From NCBI GenBank assembly GCA_964035545.1, contig OZ037767.1, positions 29,369,628 to 29,433,627 of the forward strand: a stretch of DNA of 64,000 bases. Direction: 5' to 3'. Below the pieces are notes generated by a model. The model had not been told where the DNA came from. It made no database searches and saw only the letters and a list, made by a program, of their open reading frames with translations. The translations under genes were made by a program, and so were the position numbers. This stretch comes from Bugula neritina (lineage: Eukaryota > Bryozoa > Gymnolaemata > Cheilostomatida > Bugulidae). Shown here one piece after another: positions 14,601-29,600 of the stretch (positions within the stretch are counted from its first letter, which is position 1; every line of letters begins with the position of its first letter).

Positions 14601-17600
14601 TATTCTCATGGAGATGTAATAATGGTGTAATTGTTATCATATTAACAGAGATCGCTATTTGATTATCTGGTTGCAATTGTTGTAAGGTGATATACTATTG
14701 TTCCAGTGTCCTGAGTATTTTCGATTGACAGGAGAAGTTAGGTTATATAGAAATGAAATTGGAGAAGATAATTTCTATAGGAGAGTGAACTAAATAGCTT
14801 CAGTGTATCCGTTTATGATAGTTAATATGATAGGCTTGTGTTTAATCGTGTTTTTGTGACAGGAGATAACTTTGCGCTGTTTTGCAGTTAATTTTTCAGT
14901 TTTTTGTGAGAGTATAGAGTTCTAACAGGTGCATGCTTTAGCTGTGACGATGAAGCAACTAATAACCAACAGAATGTCAAAGGATAAAAAAGTTCTGAAA
15001 CTGTTTAAAAGCATGATCTATATTTATCTACTTCTTATTGAATTAGCAACTATATGTCACTTCCAGTGGCTAAATCTGCATTGAGGTCTTTTAGTGGTTG
15101 CCATGCCAACTGGCTGTTCACCAGGATTATAGGGCTACTACACAACACTCCTACTACCCTATAAAGTGTATACTGTTCACAATGGCACATCTTTGAAAGC
15201 CAATATGCGGGTAACTCCCCAACGTTTTTGCTAATTACTTGGCAAGTTGAACGCAATGGTCCTGCAAAGCTATTGCGTAAACTTTACATGCCAAATTGTT
15301 AGCATAAAGAGGATGTTGGAGGCATTTAATAGCACTTGGGGAGAAATATTGCTATGAGACTGATCACATCGCCTGCATCTCAAAGAGATTTACTTAAAAA
15401 TTAATAAGTTATAAATTTTGAGGAGTGACTAATATATCCTAATATCAGGAAATGCCTCGTACTTTTCGGTCAAAAAGTTTAGTTCCTTTGGGTATATCAG
15501 CCCTTGGCTGGGGTTGCGATTGCTACAACTGTAAGCTGGGATTATGGTCATATATGGGGGAAGTGAAACTGCTGAAGGTTGGTAGTGTGATCCATGTTGG
15601 TTGTACGGTTAGTAGCATAGTGAATCGGCTAATGTTATTTGAAAGGTTTTGAAGAAATGTTACATTTTTTCACTAGGGAAGGTTTTATTTTTCTTGCAAC
15701 TAATCAGGAGTTTAGCCTATTTAATTAAATCATAACAATATATCAGTCATTACTCTACAACATGCAAATCCGTTGACACAAATATTTGTAAAATTCAATG
15801 GTAAGAAAAACACATTCCAACACTTTCACTTGCTCCCTCAAACAAGCTGGTGAAACAGGATATTACATGTCAGGCATTTCCCTCCATTTTTATGATAAAA
15901 TTGTCTGTTGACGTAACCAATTGAGTCACAACCCCACTACTATGACTACATTGTTTATATATTGTGTAACAAGAATGATTATTTATGTTTGTAGTCAAAT
16001 GAGCAGAGTACCCTCTCAAGGATTGAGAAGTTGTTCCCACACGATGACTTGGAATTAAATTCTTCAGCTGATAAAAAACCTCGGAGAAGAAGATCAGCAC
16101 CGAGTCAAATTTTGCTTAAAAACTTATACAGACGAAGTGGTACTGGCGATGAGGTGGGCATGAGTAGGGTACCCCCACCTTCTTCAGAGGTTCCAATGAC
16201 AAACCCAGACTTTGTGTCAAGGAAGTTCATCTGTGAGTCGGCGGTGCAGCTGTCAGCTGGAGTTCAAACCCAACAGAGATACATCTTCCTGTTCAATGAT
16301 TTACTATTCATAGCCAAACAGAGGTAAACATAATCTGACATTAAAATTAAATAATCTTGAAACATTGCCGAAGACTTGCACCTCATGATTGGCTTAGGTA
16401 GAATGGATTATCTCTATTCTCATAATTTGTAGTTTATTAAAGGTTATGGTAGAAGCTAATCTCAAACGATTTAATGCCCTAGTTTCCGTTAATACATTTT
16501 TAATGTCCATTGTCAAAATTTAGATCCTCATAAATTGTTATGATGTTATGTCATTAATAGAGTTATCAAATTTATTGTTATTTTATTTCCCTTTATTATG
16601 TGAGCTATTTGATTAGGATAGTTTGTTTATCTAGTGCTATTCCATGTAATGATATATTGTGCAGGTCTTCCACTAGTTATAAATTGAAGAATAAGCTACT
16701 AGTGTCTGAATTGTGGATCACAGACTACATAGCTGGAGTGAGTGAGAGCACAGCTGACCCAACCAAGTCATTTGTAATCGGTTGGCCTACTACCAACTAC
16801 ATTGCTACCTTTTCCACAAAAGAGTTATGTGACAGATGGAAAGACAAATTGAGGCAGTAAGAATTTAGCCATCTTTTCCTAATTTTTTAAAGTTTGTCAA
16901 CAACAGAAGCCTAACATTTCAGGAGTTGCCTGCTCCTAGAATTTGTTAAATTGATACGGTCTCTGTATTCAGTAGATTTGTTTTTATAATAGTTTTGGAT
17001 GAATGCCAAAATACTACCAACTCCATGGAAAAATATATTATGGCATGAGATCAACTTTTGTAACGAGAATATTTTGACTTTATGGCAAGCTGCATAGTGG
17101 GTAAACTAGTTGCTGTTTTCTAACTTATTTTTCATCACAAAAAACAGTTTTCATGTCATTGTTACAGTTAGTTTCTAAATCAGTGAAACTGAAAGAAACG
17201 ATGCATGGTCAGGTTCTTTTGCATCTCTAATGATGTGTTGCTAATTGCAGGATGTTTTGACACTAGAAAGTTGTGTAGTAATAGCTCTAGATTCTGTTCA
17301 TCATCTCTTTAACAGTCAATGAGTTCAGATCATTAGACAAACGAATTTCTACCATTTGATCACAAATTAATATGCCATTATTGAATGAATCAGGGTATTA
17401 TTTGGAATGCTGAAGCTAATAATGCCTTGCCTAGTTTAAAAATAACATCTTCTTGCATTACAGTTTCAACATTGTTGTTTTCAAAACATAAATCTGCACT
17501 AGAGCAGCAGAAGCATGTATTGCTGATTTAATTTCACTGGTTCTCAAACATTTTCTCTGTAGAAGCCCATTTTGCAATAACTTGTCTTTTGATATAAAAA

Positions 17601-20600
17601 ACAATCCAATATTTGAGATGTAAAGGCCATTTGATTTTGTATTTCTGTAGACAAATCAACGAGGAGCAGTCGAAAGATCTCTCTTCAGAAATTTCTGTCA
17701 CAGTAGCTCACAAGAATACATTACAAGAGCACATGTCTGACACTATTTCCATAGAAAGAGATACAGATGCTGAAATGCTACTGGATTTGACGATAAAAAA
17801 GTTTGAGATTCAGGTGAGAAAGAAGCTATAACTGACAGAACTGTGGGGCATGGAAGAAAATTCTAAATTCTAGAAATGTAGAGTCAGTGTCAACATGATT
17901 GGTCAGGTGTAGGGTGTCTGTGGTAAGACTGGGAGTCACTCAGTCATTTTACTGTAATCAGAGTGATAAGAAACTGGGGTTTGGTAGAAGACTGTCTCCC
18001 ATCATACTCATCTTTCATGAGAAATGCCGAACCCCAAGTATTTCTCAACTCAGTAATGTATCATTTTTCACTAATTGCTAGTTTATGATAACTGACCAAG
18101 GCCCTAATTGCTTATATATGCCCCTAAATGTTGATGTTATCTACCTACCTTATAGATCAACTACTACAAAAACCACCTACTATCTCTCCCTTTTAATCAA
18201 CCACTATATCGACTACAAATAACAATCCTAATCATACAGTATTCTTAAAAATGTGTTGCAGGACTGATTTGTTGATAATTCAACTAACTTTTTAGCTAAA
18301 TTTAGAAAAGGAACACGGAAACTTATAGTCCAGAGTCTCTAGTAACTGACATGAAGCTGCTACTATTTATAATGCAAGCAACATGCCAAATGTTTACCAG
18401 TGTATCTAAGCCTGCGATGACAACTGTATACATAATGGCAGTGTCTGCATAATTAAATGTATTTTAAGAAGTTTAGTGTTACAATTAAACTAATTCCTGG
18501 CATGACTTTTTGACTTGAGTTTTTGAAACTAAAATAAAATAGTTTCAAGTGGCTTGGAAATGATCTTTGAATAATTTATTTTATTTATAGAACGCTAAAG
18601 ACACGGAGTATAGGTTGTGGGTGATGTCGCCCAAGGATGAATCTTTCTACCCCTTGTTTGGTAAGCTTTTTGAATATTAGTGATGTATCAGTATCTGCAC
18701 TATGCCATATTTGTTTCCAAGTGTTTTAACAATGCTAGTTGATTACCCAGTGTACTATGGCTAGTTCAAGGTAGAGAATACTACATGTGGTACTAGAAGT
18801 TTTATTTGTAATTATGTAAATTCTCTACCATCATATTGCGTAGCTACGTTGAAGTCAGAATTAGTCACTAATAAATAACAGTAGTCTCCCAGCGGGGAAA
18901 CAAACGTCAAGGGTGGGTGGATGGCTTCTGATTTTGACCTGAGTCTGTTTGAGTCTACTAATATCGAATACAAACACCTGTATAAGGATGTCATGCTACT
19001 AGGCCTGGTTTAGCTTCATAAATTATACTTCATTCAAGTATTAAATCAAATATTTGGCATCAGTTTAGTTTGTTATGCTAATGTAGTCTTTATAATATTC
19101 TACTTTAAAAGACAGACCTACATGCTATGCCAGAAACTAGCTCATATTCTATGGTACAGATTTGTTCCCTCGTTAAAATTGATTCTTGAGGTTTGTTGTT
19201 GGGGCATTCATGGCTATTGTAGTCCATTTAAAATTTAAATAAACTTTTATGCATAATTTTTGCATTAGTTAACCCTCACAGTAATTGTCTTCTCTATAAG
19301 CCTAACACCTGCAGCTTCTATAAGACTAAATGCTATTGACTATTTCCTTATTTATCATAGTCACTGTGAGAAGATCTTACATTATTGAGCCAAGGCTTAT
19401 TGTTTACGCAAACATGTTGTGAAATAAGCTACAATGTATTTCAAAGAAATAATCTGCACAATTAAATTTGTTCAAAGGGACACAATTTTTGAGGCTTGTC
19501 TCTAAGTTTGTTGAAGGAGGTTGAATGAGGATGATAATGGTAAAATGTAGGGTGGAATGTATAAGAGTACGCTTTGCTTGGGGTGCTACACCTATATTAA
19601 CATTGTCTTTTCGTCTGACTGTCTGAGTGTGTTTGATTGTTGTTCGATTAGCTAGCACTTGAACTTTTGCTTATCACTTCTAAACAATCTAGTAAGAGAT
19701 AAAATGAAAGCCGTGATGCTATTATGGAACTCATCAGTTTAAAGATGTTGCACTGAGTTTTGGCAACAACAATTTTGGTAAGAAACTGGGCTATTTTAAA
19801 GTAATGGGCTCATTGAATATGAATGGAACTGGGAGTTATATTGTAGCTATTAAGAATATTACCACACTGGTGCGAAGTCATTGTTAAGATGGCATAATGC
19901 GTCCTTCTGCTGGAGTATCTTTAATGATAGGGTTTAACGGACTGGTGATTATAGCTTGCTGGAGTTAAGCCTCTTGTTCATTCCAATAGAGTAGTGGCTT
20001 CACACACATCTAGCACTTCTCTTAGTCAGGTCTGCTGAGCTTTTTCTGCCTAGTAGTTTGTAGTAGTCTGAGTCTAGCAAAACACTGTCAGGTTTTAAGG
20101 AACGTAAATACAATGTCTCGTAAAACAGGGAGGTTCAGGTTCTCATTAAAATTAAAAAGTAAAAGCTGCACGGATTTATTACATTCTTCAAAAAGTTCAT
20201 CACCTCTAAACTCTACAAATTATGATTTCTCGTCAATGTTGTCTCAACCTTGTGTCATGGACATTGATATTGGTGAAACTCCATCCAAGTTATTTCGCTC
20301 TACCAAAGAATTGAAACGAGGCAGATCTGTTCCTTTGTCTGGTAAACTTTTTAGCTAATTTACTCATAAGCTATATTCTTATTCTATACTATGCTGTTAG
20401 TTATATAATACTATGTATTATAATAGTATCTTTCACATTAAACTGTAAATTGTAAAGGTTTTTTGATGAGCACTTAGAGAAAGACTATCGGAAAGCCTTG
20501 TACTAGTTTTCAGACATAGTGTACTAGTTTTCAGACATAATTTAGACTTATTCCCTCAGATCAAAGTAACAGTCTAGTAAGTTTTATAATCATAAACATT

Positions 20601-23600
20601 GAGAGTACCAGCATGAGTCTTACGATTACCATATTATGGTTACTAAAAGCATTGATTTTGTTGATGAAACTAATAACTAAAAATATTTCTCTAAACTTAA
20701 ACTAGTAGTAATAGCATTTAAATAAAAGGAGGATCTATAGGTACAGGTCAGCTGGTAGCAGTATCAAAATGAATGCACAAATATTATTCATTGCATAATA
20801 GCTGTTTAAAACCATGAATGAATGACTGAATGAGTGATGCAGTCACTAATAGTTAAGATCTGTTTGGTGCACTTGCCAGTTCACTCTCTTACATACGTGA
20901 ACATAAACACTAGTGTGCTTAAGGACAAATATATTGGATCTTATTGTTCAATTCAATGCAGCTATTCAATTGCTCACGAAAAACCTGCATATTTTTGACA
21001 TGATTTTTACTCTGAATAAACCAGCTGTTTACCTTTAATGCAACTTTATCTGTCAACCGGAAAGCAAGTGCTTTGTTTACACTAAACTTAGATATGCTCT
21101 ATGTAACTAGCTCACAGCTTTTTCTAATTTTTAGCTGTATTGTTGTGCAACTAGATCTGTCATGAGTGCAGAGAAGATAAATGTTTTTATGGGCTACTAG
21201 TCTAAGAATTCAGGAGCAAAATATTACTTATCCATTGTCTGGTCAACACACTAGTGCATTTATCAATCTCCCCAGGCTATTACTGCTTATTATCACGTAT
21301 TTTTTTCTTTTGCTTGTGTAGGCTATCTGAATATCGGTGTCACGTTTTCTGTTTGTTCAATAGCGTGCATCTAAAAATATCAAAGTAATGTTTTATTGGC
21401 GGCATCATTGTCAGCAACAGCTGACTTAGTCTCTCCTGATGAATCAACAGACTTGTTATTTTCTGCCACTTGTTTATTGTCATCTGAACTCTCCAAGATT
21501 CTACTTTTGATTTCCTTTTGTCCTGATGTTCTTCATCTCCTTCATCTATCATCTTTGTTAAGCTATTTGATGACTTCCCTCAGTGTTAACCTCCACTAAG
21601 GTTCGATTTTTACCTGAATATAGTTTTATCATATTTTCGTTCTTGTGGGCTGCCATTTCTAGATTTTTTACTTACAGTTGTAAGACGCAGCGTGTATAAG
21701 AAACGACCTTGAACTTGGTTTGCAGTCACATCGCAACCTCTAATCACTCGTAATATCTGGCACAATTGAAAATATGCTCAGCTTAAATTCCGAGTTTAGA
21801 GTATAGTTTTGATTAATGGCTGCATTTGCTTATGCTAAGTTTATCTGTTATATATTGGCTTTGAAAATTAATAAAAGATTTTTTTTCAAATACGTCTGGT
21901 TCAAAGAGAAATTGAGGGAGTAGCTGTTGGCATTCTGCCTTTTTGGTGGCCTATAAACGTCACCAGAGTTTACTAAAATATTAACTCTATATTCCTATGA
22001 TGATATACCCCCTGTTGCAAGAGCATAATAATACAAAGATTAACAAAAATTGGATATGGCAATCCACATATAATTGTAGTGTCAGTGTGCCCTGCGTTAG
22101 AGCAGGAAACCATTGATGGTAACAAATAGACATTAGATTAGTCATAGCACCTTATAGGTTACAGCATCTGTAATTTTCTACACCAGATTAAATGTTAACC
22201 CAGATCGTTCCTCTCTGCTTATCATAATGAAAAATCTTAGCAAGTAAATTTTGTCAAGTCTTCGTAGTCTGAGTATTGTCTTTAACTTAAGCAGACTGTT
22301 TTGGCAATTTGCAGTACTTTGAGCAAGCTGTACATGGGTTACTTCAGGGGCGCCAATACTTTGAATATCGATTATAATGGTCAGACGAACCCACTGAACA
22401 AGCTAATGCTGATATGTTATATAATTATTGGGTAAATGAGGCAGAGAATTTATGAACAATGCCTTGTCCATTTGTTTTCATTATTTTCACAATATTAGTC
22501 TTTTATTGAAGTATTGTTTGTTAAGGCGTATTGAATTATATAATAGTTCTACAATTGATATATTTTTTATTCAATTGATTGCCGCATTGGCAGCTGACTA
22601 CGCGTATAGCATGGCTGCTATTTAGTTATTCCTTAGCTACACAGGTTAGGCATTTGGTGAGAAATAGTCCAAATTGGCTGAAAGCCACTATTCTCTTTTC
22701 AAAGGCTTTCAATTTCTTTGATCTCTTTAACTAAAAGTAGTTTTCGATAAACATTGAGCTGCTTTCATTTGACAAGCCCCAGTATTGATACACTGGCCAA
22801 TACTTTTGCATTAAAATGGATTCGAATTGGGACCCTGACTGGGACTCTGTGCAACTTTCGGACTTGCGACAGAGACGACCGCCTAGGCTTAGAAATCGTA
22901 CTAAATCAGACCCACATCTGCAAGTTCATTTGCCAGAACACTTGCTAGTGACACACAAGCCGAGGTTCGAGTCAACTTTCACGGGAACCGAGTTTCGGAG
23001 GCTACGAGAGAAAGAAGGTAGGCTATGGTTGAGCTTTAGGGTTTACAGAGAACTAATTAGAGAATAGAATTGGAAGTGTGAATCTTATGTATGCTTTTCT
23101 ACTCCAGTTATGAATTTGTATGGTAAAATTTCCCCCTCCATTTTGTTAAGTGATTTCCTTAGTGGTAGGTTGAGTAGTGGTGTTCCAGGTGGTTGTTGGT
23201 GACTGACCTGCTGATAAATTAATTTGTCATTAATCTCTGGCACAGACCCTTATTTTGTCACAAAGTTTTTGAAAGGTTAAAGGTGGATTTTTTTCGAAAA
23301 CAGAATGTAGTTACGCAATCAACTATCGGAATAGCTTGTTTAAAAAGTTTATTTTCATTGCTCAACTTTTGTTTAAGTTGAGGGCGCAATGTAGGTGTGA
23401 TTTTTTAAATTGGAAAAGCAACCCTTTTGTTAAAATTCAACATTTCTCTGAGAGCCACTGATGTAAGGATATCTTAAAGTTGACTAAAGCTGGGGGAACT
23501 AACCTGGGATACATTCGGCCAATGCTCCAAACATGGCTGCCAACTTGTAAAACAAGAAAAGACTTGCTGACGACTGGCAAACGTTTAAAGATGCCATCCA

Positions 23601-26600
23601 CATCGGATTTGATTATTTTTCTGGCTTTCTTATAAGCACATTGTATAAAGTTAAATGGAGTAAGTCTGGCTTAGATTTATAGCTGTCTCAGACAGCATTC
23701 AATCTGACTCTCAAAAGTCTACTGCCCAATCTAGATTACCTTTCATCTAAATTGTTGAAATAATTCAATTACTGTAAATTAGTACTATTTGTTACACGCC
23801 CTTGTCTACTGCAATTTGGTTGAGGGTTGTTTGCTCGTGTCGATTTGGACCACCTACTATCAGTGCCACCATAGGTTGAAAGCTGACCCATAATTATAAT
23901 AGCACGTTGATGCGAGCAACGCTTCGAAACCTACCACTGGTATATTGTGTGCAACCAAGCATTTAGAATGCAAGGTAGGAGCGCAATACCAGTTGCGGTT
24001 GTTGAATACTAATTCATCTTAGAATATCACAGCATTAGCTGTTTGTTGGAGGTAGATGATGGTTTGCTAGATTAAAAAGCCTGTATAATCACTCATGATG
24101 CAGAATAAATCGAGATCAAGCCGAAATCACGTATCGTTGAACTTTGGGCAACACAACAGATCTATCTCTAGCTCCTCTATTAGTAAGAGAAATAGGCACA
24201 AGAGCGAAGGGAGTCTAGGGTGTACTCTGGATGTTAGTTATAAAGACATGAGGCTCAGCGAGTCTCCACATTGTGGGGTATTCAGCCCACCCGTAGTTGG
24301 ACGAAATGGTAAGTGACTTAGTGGGTAAACCTGAATCACCTTATACAGCTTAGGGTTACACACACTTATTAGTCTGATTGCATAACACACTTAGAAAACT
24401 TAATCTTGCAGCAACTTAGAGTGTAATATAACAAATGTTAGAAAATATCATAATTACTGTGAGAAATAGTTTCTGCTTAGGTGTACTACTACTAGTACTA
24501 GTGGCATTAACTTAGTGCAAGTTTAACTTTAACCTAAGAAAGAATTAGATGTCCACATTGACCAGGTCGTGATTAAGATGTAATCAGGGATGTAGTGGTA
24601 CCCATACGGTCCCATACGCCGTATGGCCTAGAAGAAAATGGACTGTTCTAGGCCATACGCCCGTATGGGCATAAAATTTTTGAAAGATGGTTAGTGCACA
24701 GGGTAGTTAGGGGCATCCTCACTGAGAATATCATAAATTTCGCTCACAATCTAGTTTAAGTTCTTGTTATGTTGATGCTATGTGGGTGGCATGCGTGTTG
24801 CCTACTTGTGATTGTTTAGCCTGAGATTACACTATGAATAATAAGAGCTATCAACATTCCGTCTTCTCATCTTTACGTGTTCACTGAAGCGTGAAGTGCT
24901 GTGCATTGGTGATTACTTGGGAAAAATATTTCATTTCAGTGTGTAAATCACTAATTTGTAGAAAATCTATGAAAGCTATTGAAAGGATCAAAAAATTTGC
25001 TATATGCATAAATTTTTCAGGTTTCCGACAGTGTTTGTTCTATTCCAATACCATACTTTCCTGCTGAGATATTTGGCAGATTTTGAAAAATAAACTTTTC
25101 AGATAAAATTGGCCAAAATGGGTAGTTTTTTGTCTATAACTTTGCAAAAAAAAGTATTGAAAACTCGAAAAAGCAGGTGCTCTGAGGAACAGGAAGATCT
25201 AAAACATGGTTTTGAAATTTTTATTCTAGCACAATTATAGGCAGTGACAGCTAGAAGGCTGCCCTTATCTATCTTGTGTGGACTTGTATTTTGTCAGTAA
25301 GCAATGGAATTTAAAAAACCAACATGAAATCCAGAAATAAAATCAAAATGTCTTCAAGAAACAGTACCAGTTGTGTAGGAGAGGTTAACGAAAATTTATC
25401 ACTGAGGTCTACAGGTACTATGTCCACATTTTGCTCAAAAACCTAGCGTTATTGCATGTTAATTATCAATGCAATGAGGTTTTGCAAACTGCATGTACAC
25501 CACCATAAGTAACCTTTCATGTTTGATTGTACTAACCTCTGGCTTTATATTTTTTCATCTTCTAGGTTAACACATATTAAACCTGTCAAATTTGTTCTTT
25601 TGGGGTATGTTTCCTTTATGTGTCTAGTGTAAGTTCAAGGGTTTTATTTTAAAACCAAGTTAACATACTCTTCTTGGGTGTACTTTATCGTGTGTTAGAA
25701 GGTGTGGTGGTATCTCCTTATGGATTAGACAAAGCCTAGGGCCACACTGTGCGTATTTTCGCATGCGAAAATTGAAATCACAAGTAGCAAAGGTGTTCAC
25801 TGTAGCGTCAGTAATGCGTGATAAATAAAGCTTTCATTTTTAAATCGCACTCGCTTTCAATAAAACGAAATTTCCTGGAATGTAGCACTAAAATAAGGAA
25901 ATTGGGGTCGCTGAATAACTACCAGCCAATTAGGTGACGACGACAGAGACGATTCGCACTTGCGTTAAAAATGCTGAGCGACAAGTGCGAATGTTTTTTC
26001 AACGCGCACAGTGGACACCTTTGCTACTTGTGATTTCAATTTTCGCATGCGAAAATACGCACCCTGTGGCCCTAGGCTAATACTCTAATAAACTCCAATT
26101 AGGTTTTTTTTAACCAATTGCTGCTTGCTAATGAGTTATCAATTCAAATAGCTCGTTCTAAATAACCAACACACATTTTCTGATTTGCAATCTGCCACTC
26201 TTCTGATCTATTATTCTTTTTCTGGGCACGTCAGTCTATTAGTTATTAATAAAATAATCAGGTTGCATTTGGAGAGCACTTGTTACCTGCCTCTATCCTT
26301 CCATCTTTTTGAGATCTTCAGCAATTTTTCTGTACAGTTTGGACTTGGTGCATGTCAGAACAAACCTAACTGCAGTTGAGTAAGACTACATTTAAAATTA
26401 CAGTCAACAATTAGGTATGGGACAATACTGAATATTTATATAGTTTGCAGCAATGCCCAGTCGTCATGTAGCTGGTATGGTATGAAAATAATAGTGAGGT
26501 GTACATTTCAACACAGATTTTTTCAGAAGAATTATAATTCACAATGGCTTTAAATTGCATAAATTTGCATCAGAAGAGCTCTGAGAGCTTTGGCGGCCGG

Positions 26601-29600
26601 GGCGCTGCCCCGGACCCCGCCAGGGGGCCTGGGCGGCCCCCTGGACCCCCGGCCTGAGAGTATGGCCTAGAATATTTTTGCCACTACATCCCTGGATGTA
26701 ATTACTAACATGGATGGTACTAAGATCACAATGCATGTAGAAGCACTCCGATTAGGAATATTCTTCAAATCTCTCATCAGGAAATCTAAGTACACCTGTC
26801 AAAGTAACACACTAAATGGGAAGCCATCATAATGTTCATATTTATAATGATTTTTAACTGTCCAAGACTTTAGCCAACACTAACTGGCTTGCAACTGACT
26901 GAGTCTGGTCCTAGAGTTGTCTGAAATTCTGCGATCTATGAACCGTCTGCTAATAAAGTGCTGGTATATCTCTATATGCTAGTAGTATATTTCAGTTTGT
27001 ACTGGCCACCGTATTCTATTATAATATACTTTATTATACAGTTACTTGTAGTACTAACTGTCTTTATTATCTATTTTGTGTGTTTTTAAAATTTGCTTCA
27101 AAGTGATCCAATTATAGGATAAGTTAAAACGTGGTAAGACTTAAAATAGCATTTCCTGGAAAACCTTTTTCACTCCTAAAACTTTGTGGTATAGAAAATT
27201 TTATAAATATATTACATACTAAAACTATAGCCGTGAGCTTAGCATGGGGTTGACTGACATTGTGACTATCAGTAGGTTATGCAATGTTTAGGAATGCTCT
27301 TGCAATATTTAGTAATAACACAAGGATATTGCTGCCGGAGTTGCTGCCAAGCGTTGACTATCACCACATCTCTGCCTCGCCCTCTCTGGCTAACAGATTA
27401 TCTGACTAACTACTCTGAGTTAATCTATTTACCAGTCTTCTGATTCCACATCGCACCCCATCTGTTGGCTTGTCACTTTTTGGCAATAGTTTTATCAAAA
27501 TGTCATGTGGCAAAAAGATTAGTCCTATTTCGACATTAGCTGGCCTGGTTTGGAGGAAAGTTTACATAAATAGTGTTTGATCAGCTAGTCATAAATGTAT
27601 CATGTTATCATCAACTACCTCATCTATTGTTCCATTTACACTAGCTAATTATGTCGAATACTGTTTATTTTCTTGTATTGTGCAAATACTAGTTTGCCAG
27701 AAGACTAGAATTTTATTGAGTGAGATACACATAAAATAATTGTGCTCTTTGATCTATCTGTAACAAAGGTCAATTGCTGTTGCTGACGCACTGAGATGCA
27801 AATAGAAGCAGTAGCATCAAGTAACTGCTAGCTGCCTTCTGAGTATCTCATAAAGACTGAGTGAGATATACGCCAGCTAACTCCTTTAGTAAAAAGAAAT
27901 AGTAGATTCAGTTCATAGTGAGATTCAGTGAGCAATATCTACTGAACTTCTTCATCATTGAACCAAAACCTTCTGACCTCTTATGTAGTCTGATCCATAC
28001 TGATACAGTGCTGGTGGAAATTAAGTTATCACCAGCAGCCGCTGCTGTTTCTAAGTTTGAAGCACCCGAAAATCATAATTAGATGATCCTCTTCAATTGC
28101 ACTGGAGCAGGAAATTGGGTGAAAGCCTGCAGCTAATAATCTGGGATATTCCCACCAACACGGCCAACAAAGAGTGTATACTTGTAAAGTATATGTATGG
28201 TCTTTGTGTTGTAGGGCACGAGCAGCCCTTTGCAATCCAGCTCAGCCACCAGAGAGATGATGAGGACCTAGATTCCAGCCTCAAATGCCAATTCATTTTG
28301 AGAGAAAATAAAAAACAAGTCAAAACAGGTAAGAATAATTATTATTGGGTTTTCTTTTCTTAGTAGCTTACAAAGATGGAGCTTATGCAATATTTTCATT
28401 GTCTGGGTGAAATAACATGAAATGGCTGCATGCATCAAGCGTAATCCCAGTTTCGGCTGCCAAAGTTGATTATTCTCAAAATAACTACAGATAAACGTGT
28501 TGGTAGGCAGCTGTAGTGTCCCATGTGGTGTCACATATATATGACTATAGATCATGTAGCGTCACATGTATGTCACATGTGTGTCACTGTAAAGCACACT
28601 AGCAGCTGTAGCGTCAGTAAACAGAAATCATTGAAGTTTAAAATCTAACATATGGACTTAATTTACAAAAGCATTCTTACGCTATGATTGCATTTATTTG
28701 GATCAAGTTGGCTAGCCTATATTTCTATACCAAGTTAATACAAAACATAAGGCTACATAATTAGCTGCGACTTAATTTAATAAAGTTTCTCTAGTCTGTC
28801 TTATTCAACTGAACAAAGTAGGTTGAGATATGTAAGTGCATAACACTGAATGTATTTACTGGTGTAATACACGACCCATGTGTTGCAAGTACAGTTGAGA
28901 GCTACTAAATTATTATAACTAATCATGTGACAGTGTAGTAGACTAGTAGTATACGGATGCATGATATGCAGAATGATCATATTACAAAAATTATATAATG
29001 TAAGGTATAGTTTTATATTCTGTAATGATAATGTAATACACGTAGTTCATCTCTTGCTATTGCTACTATTATAATGCTATCAAACTCATTAAAAACCAGA
29101 CTAAAAATGTTATCAATTTTTGGGGCAATAAAGCAAAAGAGTGTTTGTTTTACCATAATTTAAGGAGCATAGCATCTCTACCAGAATACTGAATTTTTTA
29201 AAACATTGAAAAAGCAGCGAGAAGATTGAACTTGGAAAAGTTGATTATGTAGTGAAGTGGCGGAATAGGATGAATTAGAGTATTTTGTGTGGGCCATGTA
29301 TGTGTTGTAACACCATTTATTCACGAATAATGGTTAGATGAGCTTCATTGCCAGCAATTACTCATCGAATCCAAAGATTCATTAAAGGATATATATTCCT
29401 GAGATTACTAAGTTAGCATCCACTGCATTGGTCCGGCTTTGAGGGAAAGACAACCCTGGGTATTGTGACTAATTTAAACAAACTCAGCCAAAACATCTGA
29501 CTCATTGGCACATTTCCAAACAGGTTTTAATTATATATTTTACTTTCAAAGTGCCTAAATTTATTATTTGATAAAAATCAGACTGAAAATGGTTTACTAG

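Larger units (their letters stand above)
24585..26694. mobile_element. non-autonomous hAT-like DNA transposon, 2.1 kb
   Basis: Terminal inverted repeats CAGGGATGTAGTGG at the left and CCACTACATCCCTG at the right. The element is flanked by an exact 8-bp direct repeat, gatgtaat (24577-24584 and 26695-26702). An 8-bp duplication and CAGGG termini are the signature of the hAT superfamily. The motif ttctaggccatac recurs near both ends. I find no transposase frame. It carries a nested MITE at 25733-26078 and two GC-rich hairpins near its right end. It sits in the ARHGAP20 intron before exon 28215. Confidence 0.88.

Noticed and set aside
26539-26736. Minus-strand frame rich in Gly/Pro/Arg
   Set aside because: Covers the GC-rich hairpins and the terminus of the hAT-like element; no start context and no family resemblance.
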